Numbered from the stretch's first letter, positions 55,813 through 64,000 are shown. The stretch: DNA of 64,000 nucleotides from Pelosinus sp. IPA-1 (GCF_030269905.1 NZ_BSVC01000007.1:1-64000); one strand, 5' to 3'. The notes: generated from the letters alone by a model not told the origin. Numbers and translations: made by a program.

Positions 55813-55875
55813 AAAGCTGATCAAAGAACTGAAGGCTAGAGATACGGCATAGACCGTTTCTTTAGCCTTTTTTTA
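55813..55875 (+). promoter_or_regulatory. attenuator-like leader B
   Basis: AGCTGATCAAAGAACTGAAGGCT (split here as AGCTGATCA and CTGAAGGCT) runs into a hairpin, AAGGCTAgAGAtACGG / CCGTtTCTtTAGCCTT, and T7. AGC before GATCA can pair with GCT of the terminator arm, so a terminator/antiterminator switch is possible. It precedes the methyltransferase operon at 55926. Confidence 0.68.
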
Positions 55876-55925
55876 TATTTTCTTATTCATATGTGCAAAT
55901 AAATTAAAAGAGGAGATGATTTAAT

Positions 55926-56942
55926 GTGATAAATCCTAAGGAACGATTGCTTACAGTACTAAGGGGAGATAAAGTAGATCGTCCACCAGTGATATGTACA
56001 GGGGGAATGATGAACGCAGCTACTGTTGAGATTATGAACAATTCAGGCCATACCTTGCCAGAAGCTCACAGTGATCCGCAATTAATGGCTGACCTTGCTG
56101 CTGCCATTTATGAACAAACTGGGTTTGAGAATATTGGAATCCCGTTCTGTATGACAGTTGAAGCTGAAATTTTGGGGAGTGAAGTCACTTATGGTACATT
56201 AGCCTGTGAGCCTAAAATTACTAAAGAAGTTTTTCTGACTGCTAGTGAAGTCATAATGCGGGATGTCAATGAAATGTTGGGTAGTGGACGCGTTGGAACA
56301 GTGGTGGAAGCTGTGGGGATTCTAGCCAAACGTTATCCTGATGTACCTATTATTGGTAACTTGACTGGACCTGTTAGTACGGCGGCTTCCCTCGTAGATC
56401 CAGTGTCCTTATTGAAAGAATTTCGAAAAAAACCAAAAGATTGCCACAGGGTATTAGATTATGTTACTGATCTATTAATTGGTTTTGCTAAGCAAATGAT
56501 TGCAAATGGCGCTACAATTATTTCCATTAGTGATCCGACAGCTACGGGTGAAATCTTAGGGCCTAATATGTTTCGAGAATTTGCCATTCCTTATATTAAC
56601 CGCATTGTTGATGCCGTGCATGAAAAAAATATTCCTATATTGCTTCATATTTGTGGCAATATGAACACTGTACGTTCTCTTATATCTGAAATTAGAGCGG
56701 ATGCGATTAGTACGGATGCGGTTGTTAACTTGCGAGAACTCAAAGCCTATATTCCTGGGCTTACGACTATGGGGAATGTGAGTACCTATCTATTGCAATT
56801 TGGAACAACTGAAAAGGTGGCTAGCCAGACTCGTCGTTTAGTTAAGGATGGGGTGGATATTATTTCCCCTGCTTGTGGACTAAGTACATCGACTTCATTA
56901 AAATTAATCAAGACCATGATTGATGCTGTCAAGGAGGGATAA
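55926..56942 (+). CDS. URO-D-fold methyltransferase (MtaA/CmuA-like)
   Basis: The 338-residue protein has the uroporphyrinogen-decarboxylase fold with the zinc-ligand set of corrinoid-dependent methyltransferases: H241-x-C243 (LLHICGN) and C317 (SPACG). The SISDPTATGEILGP loop is also typical of MtaA-type enzymes. These move methyl groups between a corrinoid protein and coenzyme M, folate or a substrate. No corrinoid protein gene is in the window. The GTG start at 55926 follows AGAGGAG; an ATG two bases earlier is closed at once by TGA. Confidence 0.86.
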   Translation: MINPKERLLTVLRGDKVDRPPVICTGGMMNAATVEIMNNSGHTLPEAHSDPQLMADLAAAIYEQTGFENIGIPFCMTVEAEILGSEVTYGTLACEPKITKEVFLTASEVIMRDVNEMLGSGRVGTVVEAVGILAKRYPDVPIIGNLTGPVSTAASLVDPVSLLKEFRKKPKDCHRVLDYVTDLLIGFAKQMIANGATIISISDPTATGEILGPNMFREFAIPYINRIVDAVHEKNIPILLHICGNMNTVRSLISEIRADAISTDAVVNLRELKAYIPGLTTMGNVSTYLLQFGTTEKVASQTRRLVKDGVDIISPACGLSTSTSLKLIKTMIDAVKEG

Positions 56943-56943
56943 C

Positions 56944-58578
56944 ATGATGAAGAAGGTTACATTTCACCACGCTGGGCAGACGACAAGTATTATCGTTCAT
57001 GCTGGTGAAAGTATTTTGACGGCTGCGAGGCAAGCAGGGGTGATACTAGATTCACCCTGTAACGGCAATGGAACATGCGGTAAGTGCAAAGTAAAAGTAT
57101 CGGTACTTGATGAACAGACAGAGACGGTGCTAGCCTGCAACACGAATGTTCAGAATGATGTAACGGTGGAAATTATTGAGCGTCAGGACAATGGGAATCT
57201 TCAAATCAAGCATGAGGGTTTAGCGTCAATTGTAGAGATCGACGGTGTGATCAATAAAAAATATATTGCCGAGACAGGTAGAACTAATGTTTATCGCAAT
57301 GAACAATTCATTGCTAGCGAACAAGGTGATACAGAACAAGATAGTTATGGTTTGGCTATTGATATTGGAACAACGACTCTTGTTGTTGCGCTAATTCATC
57401 TATTAACAGGTCAAGAACTTGCAGTAGCAGGAGCACTTAATCCTCAAAGCCGATTGGCGCAAGATGTATTATCTCGGATCAGATATGCTTCGAATGAACA
57501 AGGTTTATTCGAAATGAATCAACTCCTTATTGAAGAACTAAATCAGATGATTGCACAAGTGACGATAGAGGCTGGCATTTCTACTAATTATATCTATGAG
57601 TTGGTATTAAGTGGTAATACTTGCATGTTGCATTTGGCCACAAACACCAATCCAGTCACTCTCGGTAAATATCCATATACTCCGGTTATCCGAGGTGGAA
57701 ACGCTCTATCAGCGAGTGATTTAGGATTTAGCCTTGCAGGCATTGCACAGGCTTATTTACCACCGATTATTTCCGCCTATGTGGGTGGTGATATTACTTC
57801 AGGTATTCTTGTCTCTCGTTTGGCTAAAAGTGAAGGTACTAGCTTGTTTATTGATATTGGAACGAACGGAGAGATTGTATTGGCTGCCAATGGAAAACTT
57901 GTTGCTACTTCAACTGCTGCTGGGCCGGCCTTTGAAGGGATGAATATTTCCTGTGGCATGCGGGCTGCCCCGGGGGCGGTAGAGGGGTTTGACCTGACCT
58001 CAGAGGGGGAAAGTATCGTAAAAAGTATTGCAGATCAGGCACCTGTTGGGATATGTGGTAGCGGTCTATTGGATATCGTTGCTGCTATGGTGAGAAGAAA
58101 AATTATTGGTAAAAATGGAAAATTTAATAAGAATATCACTGGGCAGTTAAGTACTTTACTGACTGATGTTAATGGAAAGATGGTCTTTTTCGTAGCGGAA
58201 GGAGTATTCCTTTCCCAGCCAGATGTAAGGCAAGTACAATTGGCGAAAGGTGCTATACGTGGGGGGATTGAAGCCCTTCTTGACTACCAAGGGTTAGTAG
58301 CTGCAGAGGTAGATAGGGTGCTGATAGCTGGGTCTTTCGGTTACCACTTGAATCCGGAAAGTTTAATTGAAATTGGCTTATTGCCTGAGGTGTTCAGAGG
58401 AAAAATAGAATTTTTGGGCAATACTTCCAAGAGTGGTAGTCAAGAGTTACTTCTCAATCAAACCTCTCGATTAGAGAGTAGGAAAATTGTTGAGGATATC
58501 GCCGTATTGGAGCTGGCAACGATTGATAACTTTGATCGATTATTTGTTAAATGTTTAGATTTTACAATGGTAAGCTAG
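56944..58578 (+). CDS. RamA/RACo-like corrinoid activation protein (2Fe-2S + ASKHA)
   Basis: The 544-residue protein has an N-terminal plant-type [2Fe-2S] domain (C39, C45, C48, C65) and an ASKHA-fold ATPase region (DUF4445 type) with AIDIGTTTLVVALIHL, IDIGTNGEIVL and the C-terminal VLIAGSFGYHLNPES. Such proteins use ATP to reduce inactive Co(II) corrinoid to Co(I). Its place between two URO-D-type methyltransferases fits. AAGGAGGG supports ATG 56944. Confidence 0.88.
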   Translation: MMKKVTFHHAGQTTSIIVHAGESILTAARQAGVILDSPCNGNGTCGKCKVKVSVLDEQTETVLACNTNVQNDVTVEIIERQDNGNLQIKHEGLASIVEIDGVINKKYIAETGRTNVYRNEQFIASEQGDTEQDSYGLAIDIGTTTLVVALIHLLTGQELAVAGALNPQSRLAQDVLSRIRYASNEQGLFEMNQLLIEELNQMIAQVTIEAGISTNYIYELVLSGNTCMLHLATNTNPVTLGKYPYTPVIRGGNALSASDLGFSLAGIAQAYLPPIISAYVGGDITSGILVSRLAKSEGTSLFIDIGTNGEIVLAANGKLVATSTAAGPAFEGMNISCGMRAAPGAVEGFDLTSEGESIVKSIADQAPVGICGSGLLDIVAAMVRRKIIGKNGKFNKNITGQLSTLLTDVNGKMVFFVAEGVFLSQPDVRQVQLAKGAIRGGIEALLDYQGLVAAEVDRVLIAGSFGYHLNPESLIEIGLLPEVFRGKIEFLGNTSKSGSQELLLNQTSRLESRKIVEDIAVLELATIDNFDRLFVKCLDFTMVS

Positions 58579-58603
58579 TTAAACAGAAAAAGGAGGAGCT
58601 ACT

Positions 58604-59671
58604 ATGAATAGGCGGAATGTTGTTTTACAAACAGTAAGTGGTAAAACAACGGAAAAGTTGAAAGGCTATCCTCTTTCAACAGCTTTATTATCAGGTGGGA
58701 CATGGGCCTTTCGTCAGAAGGGGTTAACTCTTAGAGATGGGTTAGACGTACCTGAGGAAGCGGCGAAAACGATTGTGGAAATAAATCAAAAAGTAGGTTC
58801 TGACATTGTTTGGCCAGGATCAGGTTATCATAATTTACTCGTTGAAGCATTGGGGGGGAGCATTAAATTTCGTCCTCAAGGGAATATTGACGTAATAGAA
58901 CCATTGTTACATCGCATCGCTGATCTTGATAGTATCGAGATTGGTTCTTTAGATAAAAATAGGTGGATAGCCTCAGTTCGGCAGATGATAGAAACTACAG
59001 ATAGAACCGCAGGTAAAAAATATTTAGTTGGGACATCAAGTTGGGGGCCCTTTACGCTGGCTGGGCAGTTTTTGGGTGTTGAAAAACTGATGATTGGTTT
59101 ATACAAAGATAAAGCAAGCATCCATGCTTTGTTGGATTTTGCCAGTGAAGTGTGTTTTCAATACTTGGCACCTACAGTGGCAAAAGGTGCATCCATCTTA
59201 TCAATTGCTGAGCCAACAGCTTCTGGGGATTTAATATCATTACGTCATTTTGAAGAATTTGTTGCACCTTATTTGACGAAAGTGAATGAACGTTTGCAAC
59301 AATTAGGCGCTGTCATTACGCTTCATATCTGTGGAAATATTACAGATCGATTATCTGTGGTTCCTCATCTAGGTGTTGATTTATTGTCTGTTGATTATAA
59401 AGTTAGCCTTCGATATGCAAAGGAGGTTTTGGCTAATAAAGTAGCATTGGCTGGAAATGTAAATCCCATGATATTAAGGGATCGATCAATGGAAGAGGTA
59501 GTGGTAGCAGCCAGAGAATGTATAGTGGAAGCAGGGCAAGAAGGAAAATTCGTATTAATGCCTGGTTGTGATATTCCACCTAGTGTACCGTTAGAAAACG
59601 TTCAAGCTTTTATTAGGGGTGCGCACGATTATATAGGGGATGTTGAATTACAGACAGGTTCAAAAGAATAA
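58604..59671 (+). CDS. second URO-D-fold methyltransferase
   Basis: The 355-residue protein has zinc-ligand candidates H241-x-C243 (TLHICGN) and C322 (MPGCDIPPSVP), with IAEPTASGDL replacing the loop of the first paralogue. The two are clearly diverged and probably act on different partners, one on the substrate and one on the acceptor. AAAGGAGGAG precedes ATG 58604. It is the last gene of the leader B operon. Confidence 0.85.
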   Translation: MNRRNVVLQTVSGKTTEKLKGYPLSTALLSGGTWAFRQKGLTLRDGLDVPEEAAKTIVEINQKVGSDIVWPGSGYHNLLVEALGGSIKFRPQGNIDVIEPLLHRIADLDSIEIGSLDKNRWIASVRQMIETTDRTAGKKYLVGTSSWGPFTLAGQFLGVEKLMIGLYKDKASIHALLDFASEVCFQYLAPTVAKGASILSIAEPTASGDLISLRHFEEFVAPYLTKVNERLQQLGAVITLHICGNITDRLSVVPHLGVDLLSVDYKVSLRYAKEVLANKVALAGNVNPMILRDRSMEEVVVAARECIVEAGQEGKFVLMPGCDIPPSVPLENVQAFIRGAHDYIGDVELQTGSKE

Positions 59672-59793
59672 TAGAGATAAAAAACGAACTGATCAGTCAC
59701 ATTTAAAGATTGAAGAGGTATTATGTAGTTTTTTTAATCTTAAGATTTTTGAATTTATCAGAAGTTATATTTAGTTAGATACAATAAAAATGA

Positions 59794-59822
59794 TTGACAA
59801 GGGTAATGAGAGGTGTTATATT
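59794..59822 (+). promoter_or_regulatory. sigma-A promoter of the DUF2325-ABC-nitrogenase-like operon
   Basis: TTGACA (59794-59799), 17 bases, TATATT (59817-59822). Start expected near 59829, about 15 bases before the leader C motif, the same spacing as in leader B. Confidence 0.82.
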
Positions 59823-59841
59823 ACTATTAATTAAATCATGT

Positions 59842-59912
59842 ATTAGCTGATCATGACAAATGAAGGCTAAAAGAGTCCTGGGTAAGGGATTCTTTTAGCC
59901 TTTATTTTTTAA
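59842..59912 (+). promoter_or_regulatory. attenuator-like leader C
   Basis: TTAGCTGATCATGACAAATG then AAGGCTAA runs into AAGGCTAAAAGAGTCC / GGGATTCTTTTAGCCTT and TTATTTTTT. TTAGC (59844 on) can pair with GCTAA of the terminator's left arm, giving a mutually exclusive fold. Confidence 0.68.
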
Positions 59913-59935
59913 AAAAAAGCTGACTGGATAACCAG

Positions 59936-59980
59936 AGGCTGGTTTTTTTCTCATAGGAAAAAACCAGTCTCATTTTTATT
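59936..59980 (+). terminator. second hairpin-terminator before DUF2325
   Basis: GGCTGGTTTTTTTC-TCATA-GGAAAAAACCAGTC with an ATTTTTATT tail. It stands between leader C and the gene, so transcripts must pass two terminators. The 326-base gap 59672-59997 holds only these elements and the promoter. Confidence 0.75.
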
Positions 59981-59997
59981 ATAAAGGAGGTGAGAAT

Positions 59998-60294
59998 ATG
60001 TCAGTTATGCTAGTTGGCGCAGATCATTTGGGCAACATTGAGAAAAATCTGCAGATGATGGGAATTCATAGAATTGAGCATGTAACTGGCAGAAATGTTA
60101 GCGATCGAAAAAAATTTAAATGCTCATTATCGACAGCTTTAATTGTGATTTTTATTGACTATATCAATCATGCAACAGCTAAAAATATTAAAAATATGGC
60201 TAAGTCCCAAGGCGTACCGCTCATTTTTGCGAATCGATCTTGGAGTTCATTACAGGATAAACTAGCTGGTTTTAACGTAAGCGAGTTAGGGTAA
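59998..60294 (+). CDS. DUF2325 protein
   Basis: The 98-residue protein has a Rossmann-like half domain of DUF2325 type: a start MSVMLVGADHLGNIEKNL, central hydrophobic strand LIVIFIDYINHATAKNIK, and end VPLIFANRSWSSLQDKL. Function unknown; such proteins often lie beside redox or metal genes in anaerobes. GGAGGTG precedes ATG 59998. Confidence 0.82.
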   Translation: MSVMLVGADHLGNIEKNLQMMGIHRIEHVTGRNVSDRKKFKCSLSTALIVIFIDYINHATAKNIKNMAKSQGVPLIFANRSWSSLQDKLAGFNVSELG

Positions 60295-60323
60295 GCAAGG
60301 GGAATTTCTTATATTAAATACTA

Positions 60324-60349
60324 GGATTGATCAGAGTTGAATGTTAGAG
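60324..60349 (+). promoter_or_regulatory. degenerate copy of the leader motif (D)
   Basis: ATTGATCAGAG-TTGAATGTTAGAG aligns with leader B (TGATCAAAG, CTGAAGGCTAGAG) but has no terminator after it. It lies in the gap before the ABC permease. Confidence 0.3.
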
Positions 60350-60376
60350 AACAAACTTTTCAAAGGAGGTATTCTT

Positions 60377-61396
60377 ATGCCAAATTCTATGATCACCCCG
60401 TCAACAATAAATGTGTCATCTAAGCAGACTGCTGTCAGTAAAAGTTCTTATGCCTTTAAGTGGATTCCAATGTTGTTGCCTTTGATCCTTACTATTTTGC
60501 TCTTAGCAGAACATACACTGCTTCCTAATAAGCAGCCATTTTTTCAGAAACCTTACTTTACTTGGATTATAGCACTTTTTAGCATTCTATTTATTGTTGT
60601 TGGATTTCTAGGGAACTATTTTCCTAAGTTACAGTCAAAATTTTTAACGAAAGCTCCACTGTTAGCAGCTTTTACTGGATTTTTAATTGTTTGGGATGTA
60701 GTGACGTTGAAACTAGCTTTGTTACCGCTACCATATTTTCCGTCACCTGGTATGGTGATGGCGGCATTGATTAATGAATGGGAGACACTTGGAATCAGCG
60801 CCCTATATTCTCTCCGATTATTGTTCATCGGTTATGGCCTTGGTGCTTTGCTGGGATTGCCGACGGGAGTGTTGATGGGATGGTATCCCCGTTTTCATTA
60901 TTGGGTGAACCCTGTTCTAAAAATGATTGGACCCATACCAGCCACAGCTTGGATTCCCATTGCCATGGTTGCTTTTCCAAGTAGTTTTACAGCCAGTATC
61001 TTTTTGTTGGTATTAGCTTGCTGGTTTCCCATCACGGTGATGACATGGTCTGGTATTGCAAATGTAAATAAAGCGTATTATGAAGTAGCACGCAGTCTAG
61101 GAGCTAGTGAATTTTACTTAATCACAAGGGTTGCTCTGCCAGCTGCAATGCCATCCATTTTTGTAGGGTTATTTATGAGTATGGGCGTAGCATTTGTTAC
61201 TTTAATTGTGGGAGAAATGTTAGGTGTAAAAGCGGGTCTAGGGTGGTTTATTACGTGGGCACAGGGCTGGGCTGAATTTAGTAAAGTATATGCGGCATTG
61301 ATCGTCATGTCCATACTCTTTTCGAGTATTATTACGGTGCTGTTTAAAGTTCGTGATAAAGTCTTAGTGTGGCAGAAGGGGTTGATTAAATGGTAA
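60377..61396 (+). CDS. ABC transporter permease, SsuC/TauC/NrtB type
   Basis: The 339-residue protein has an N-terminal extension with three helices (about 25-125) and the BPD_transp_1 domain with about six helices. The EAA-type loop is YYEVARSLGASEFYLITRVALPAAMPSI (split in reading). The family imports sulfonates, taurine, nitrate or related small anions and thiamine precursors. ATG 60377 is 6 bases behind AAGGAGGT. It overlaps the ATPase gene by 7 bases. Confidence 0.9.
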   Translation: MPNSMITPSTINVSSKQTAVSKSSYAFKWIPMLLPLILTILLLAEHTLLPNKQPFFQKPYFTWIIALFSILFIVVGFLGNYFPKLQSKFLTKAPLLAAFTGFLIVWDVVTLKLALLPLPYFPSPGMVMAALINEWETLGISALYSLRLLFIGYGLGALLGLPTGVLMGWYPRFHYWVNPVLKMIGPIPATAWIPIAMVAFPSSFTASIFLLVLACWFPITVMTWSGIANVNKAYYEVARSLGASEFYLITRVALPAAMPSIFVGLFMSMGVAFVTLIVGEMLGVKAGLGWFITWAQGWAEFSKVYAALIVMSILFSSIITVLFKVRDKVLVWQKGLIKW

Positions 61397-62199
61397 CAAG
61401 CGCAGCAAAAAAAATTGCTGAAGGCGGTGGAGCTTTAGATATTAGCCAAGTACAAAAATTATTTATTGATCCTACTGGAGCCCAAGTAATCGCACTGGAA
61501 GGGGTTAATCTAGACATTCGACCAGGGGAGTTTGTATCGTTATTAGGTCCTAGTGGTTGCGGTAAGTCAACCCTGCTTAGATTAATTGCTGGTCTAGAAA
61601 AACCAACAACTGGCAGTATTACTCTTGATGGTGAAGTTGTTGAAGGTCCCCATTATTTTCGTGGATTAGTTTTTCAAGATCCTACCTTATTTCCTTGGTT
61701 GACAATCCAGCAAAATGTAGGGGTGGGACTTGATGCTCGGGGAATTGGGCGGCAAAGTCAAAGGGAGGTGGAGGAATATATCGGGTTGGTAGGTTTAGCT
61801 GGGTTTGAGAATTCATATCCATATCAATTATCTGGTGGTATGGCGCAACGAGCAGCATTAGCTAGAGCCCTTGTGAATCATCCTAAAGTATTACTGATGG
61901 ATGAACCATTAGGAGCACTCGACGCATTTACCCGTATGAATATGCAAGATGAATTGTTGCGCATTTGGGCAAGTCGAGGCACGACCATTGTATTTGTCAC
62001 ACATGATATTGATGAAGCGATTTATCTCAGTGATCGTATTGTTGTTATGACACCGCGGCCAGGTAAAATCGCTAAAATCGTTGATGTTCATATTCCAAGG
62101 CCTCGTAGTCGTAATTATCCAGATTTTGTAGAAATAAGATCTCAAATTTTAGAGTTACTTCATTTTGCTGGCAAAAATAAGCCCGAATATTATCTGTGA
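61390..62199 (+). CDS. ABC transporter ATPase, SsuB/TauB type
   Basis: The 269-residue protein has Walker A GPSGCGKST, Q-loop FQDPTLFPWLT, signature LSGGMAQRAALARAL, Walker B VLLMDEPLGALDA and switch His VTHDIDEA. FPWLT after the Q-loop and the PRPGKIAKIVDV end are typical of the sulfonate/taurine/nitrate group. It is coupled to the permease. Confidence 0.92.
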   Translation: MVTSAAKKIAEGGGALDISQVQKLFIDPTGAQVIALEGVNLDIRPGEFVSLLGPSGCGKSTLLRLIAGLEKPTTGSITLDGEVVEGPHYFRGLVFQDPTLFPWLTIQQNVGVGLDARGIGRQSQREVEEYIGLVGLAGFENSYPYQLSGGMAQRAALARALVNHPKVLLMDEPLGALDAFTRMNMQDELLRIWASRGTTIVFVTHDIDEAIYLSDRIVVMTPRPGKIAKIVDVHIPRPRSRNYPDFVEIRSQILELLHFAGKNKPEYYL

Positions 62200-62246
62200 T
62201 GACAGATGATATTTTCAAAATTAGATAGTGAGGAGCGATATTATAA

Positions 62247-63248
62247 ATGAAGAAAAGTAAACTAATTGCTACTAGCTTGATTTGTATTTTATTATTATTA
62301 GCACTCTTGATAACTGGTTGTAGTCAAAGCCCAGCAGCAACGACAGCATCAACTGGACCGAAAAAAGTTAAAATCGGCTACTCGGGTGGTGCTTGTGAAG
62401 CATTTATATTCAGTGCTTTTGAAAAAGGATTGTTTAAGGAAGAAGGATTGGATGTCGAGTTGGTTAAAGTTGATTTTGATACCTTGAAGGAATCCCTGGC
62501 AACTGGAAAAATTGATGCTTCAAGTGGTATGGTTATGAAGTGGGTAAAACCTTTTGAACAAGGCGTAGATGCCGTATTTACATCAGGTATTCATACAGGT
62601 TGTATCCAAATTTTAGTAAAGGAAAATTCCAATATAAAAAATATTACTGATTTAAAAGGGAAAGTCATTGCCAATAATGGTATGGGTGATGGGCCAATGA
62701 TCCTAGCATCTCGCGCATTAGCTCATGCTGGTTTGGATTTCAAAAAAGATGTTCAATGGAAAGCCTACCCCGCCTCTGAGTTAGAGGGAGTATTGAACCG
62801 GGGAGAAGCTGATGCAATTGCGTTAACTGACCCTATGGCTGAAATGGTAATTGCCAAAGGAAGTGGCATTAAGCTATTGGATACCGCTCATGATATGCCT
62901 TATCATGATGAATATTGCTGCATGGCAACAATCAGCGGCAAACTATACCGCACAGATCCGGCGACTGCAGCAGCAATTACTAGGGGTATGATGAAGGGTG
63001 CTAAGTGGGTACAAGAACATCAAGATGAAGCTGCAAAGCTCATTATTGATAAAAAATATATTCCAGGAGACGCAGGGTTAGTGGCAAGACTTTTAAAAAG
63101 TTATAACTATATACCATCCCTTGATGGTGGCGAAAAAGCAGTAGACAATGCTGTTAGAGAAATGAAAGCCATTGGGGTCCTTGATGCGAGTACAGATGTG
63201 GAACAATTGAAGAAAAAAATATTTGTATGTTTGCCTGGGGTGCAATAA
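62247..63248 (+). CDS. ABC transporter substrate-binding lipoprotein, NMT1/SsuA type
   Basis: The 333-residue protein has a lipoprotein signal (helix about 10-25, lipobox LITGC with lipidated C25 by count) and then an NMT1/SsuA-like two-lobe domain. VKIGYSGGACEAFIFSAFEKG (start IGYSGG) opens lobe 1, and WVQEHQDEAAKLI is the helix common to the group. Cysteines at ACEAF, GCIQI and EYCCMAT are unusual for the family and could shape the ligand site. The ligand is unknown. Confidence 0.88.
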   Translation: MKKSKLIATSLICILLLLALLITGCSQSPAATTASTGPKKVKIGYSGGACEAFIFSAFEKGLFKEEGLDVELVKVDFDTLKESLATGKIDASSGMVMKWVKPFEQGVDAVFTSGIHTGCIQILVKENSNIKNITDLKGKVIANNGMGDGPMILASRALAHAGLDFKKDVQWKAYPASELEGVLNRGEADAIALTDPMAEMVIAKGSGIKLLDTAHDMPYHDEYCCMATISGKLYRTDPATAAAITRGMMKGAKWVQEHQDEAAKLIIDKKYIPGDAGLVARLLKSYNYIPSLDGGEKAVDNAVREMKAIGVLDASTDVEQLKKKIFVCLPGVQ

Positions 63249-64000
63249 ATGAGTAATTTTGAACAAAAAGAACCACCACGTAGAGAGCATCGCTTACATG
63301 CTTGTATTGCTTCTGGCGGAACTCTAGCTGATATGGCAAACCGTAAGATGAAATGCTGCATTCCCGATGGGGAACGAAGTTTTTCGCAGAATAGTATATG
63401 CTTGTTGTTACCTGCGTTAGGTATGATGAACAGTATTCCTAATAGTGTTGTTTTAATGCATGGTGCCGTGGGTTGTGGTTCTTCCGCTCATGGCGGCAAT
63501 GCAGCAGTGAGAGCTGGTAATGTTCATCGCTGGGGTGCTGTAAAAGATGGGGTGTGGTTGTCGACAGCTCTTGATGAACGGGATGTTATTTGCGGTGGTG
63601 AAGAAAAGTTAGAAGAAGCGATCCGTGAGGTAGATCGTCGTTATAGCCCAACAATTATCTTTGTTGTGGCTGGTTGCGTTCCAGGAATTATCGGTGATGA
63701 TATTGATAGTGTAGCCCAGCGGCTCCAGTCGGAAGTTTCGGCTAAACTTCTTCCTGTTCATTGCGAAGGTTTTAAAACTAAGATATGGGCGACGGCTTAC
63801 GATGCAGTATATCATGCTCTTGGCCGGGTTATGCTCCAGGAAACATCAGAAAATATTTCTACGGAAAAACCAAAAAAACCGACAGTTAATTTAATGAATG
63901 TCTCTTCCATGGGACGCATTGATGAAGTAGAGTTGGAGAGATTGCTTATAGCCCTCGGATTAAATGTTAATATTTTTCCCGTATTTGCAAAACCAGAAAA
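63249..64000 (+). CDS. nitrogenase-like component 1 protein (NifD superfamily), 3' end outside the window
   Basis: The first 250 residues are present, open to the window edge. C51, C76 (LMHGAVGCGSS) and C143 (VAGCVPGIIGDDI) are 25 and 67 residues apart, almost the spacing of the P-cluster ligands C62, C88 and C154 of NifD, and the motif contexts match, so an Fe-S cluster is expected. The sequence lacks the usual NifD N-terminus. No nifH, nifK or cofactor gene is in view, so it may be a nitrogenase-like reductase of another substrate. It starts 1 base after the binding-protein gene and is surely cotranscribed. Confidence 0.85.
   Translation, partial: MSNFEQKEPPRREHRLHACIASGGTLADMANRKMKCCIPDGERSFSQNSICLLLPALGMMNSIPNSVVLMHGAVGCGSSAHGGNAAVRAGNVHRWGAVKDGVWLSTALDERDVICGGEEKLEEAIREVDRRYSPTIIFVVAGCVPGIIGDDIDSVAQRLQSEVSAKLLPVHCEGFKTKIWATAYDAVYHALGRVMLQETSENISTEKPKKPTVNLMNVSSMGRIDEVELERLLIALGLNVNIFPVFAKPE

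Overview
The window looks like part of the chromosome of an endospore-forming, propionate-producing anaerobe of the Negativicutes, most like the Sporomusaceae (Pelosinus/Sporomusa type). The reasons are low G+C, methylmalonyl-CoA (propionate) genes, a complete Rnf operon, an mre-min-spoIVF-rplU-obg block with sporulation genes, and a 10-kb set of spore-surface collagen-like proteins. The genus is inferred from gene content; no database was searched.

Layout. (1) 1-2975: methylmalonyl-CoA epimerase and an incomplete methylmalonyl-CoA decarboxylase/transcarboxylase set (mmdA, an mmdE-like small subunit, the biotin carrier mmdC) ending at a strong terminator. (2) 3322-8990: RseC-like protein plus rnfCDGEAB, the ion-pumping ferredoxin:NAD+ oxidoreductase. 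(3) 9090-31841: housekeeping, cell-shape and sporulation block: Gx transporter, DUF4321, maf, radC, mreBCD, mrdA, minCDE, rodA, spoIVFA/spoIVFB-like, two TIGR-type genes, rng, rplU-prp-rpmA with an L21 leader, a short Spo0B-like protein, obgE, yhbY, proBA and an orphan coiled-coil gene. (4) 32013-43625, minus strand: five collagen-like (Gly-X-Thr) proteins, a TPR glycosyltransferase and a 43-residue membrane protein. All five collagen genes carry the same sigma-K-like promoter, AC-AC-N15-CATAnnnTA, and the small gene carries a looser version. (5) 43745-52544: MacAB-type exporter, nadD, RRM protein, yqeK, LCP protein, rsfS, cvfB, cheV and tRNA-Ala(GGC). (6) 52937-64000: an exported repeat protein, then DUF1847, PatB-type C-S lyase, two URO-D-type methyltransferases around a RamA-like corrinoid activator, DUF2325, a sulfonate/taurine-type ABC transporter and the start of a nitrogenase-like component 1 gene.

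The most interesting part is region 6. Three short leaders (near 53660, 55815 and 59844) share a TGATCA...TGAAGGCT motif that runs directly into an intrinsic terminator. Two of them lie just behind perfect-spacing sigma-A promoters. They precede the DUF1847/lyase, methyltransferase/RamA and DUF2325/ABC/nitrogenase-like units, so these units may form one regulon controlled by transcription attenuation. I infer an uptake and reductive or demethylating pathway for a small organic (perhaps methylated or sulfur) compound. The Rnf complex could supply its low-potential electrons.

Dispersed repeats: an imperfect inverted repeat with CACAAAGACACAA arms (three copies) and an ACTTGGC...GCCAAGT hairpin family (four copies, two with an extra AGAAAGT...ACTTTCT hairpin). 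Starts were moved downstream wherever a Shine-Dalgarno (SD) sequence pointed to an internal ATG or GTG.
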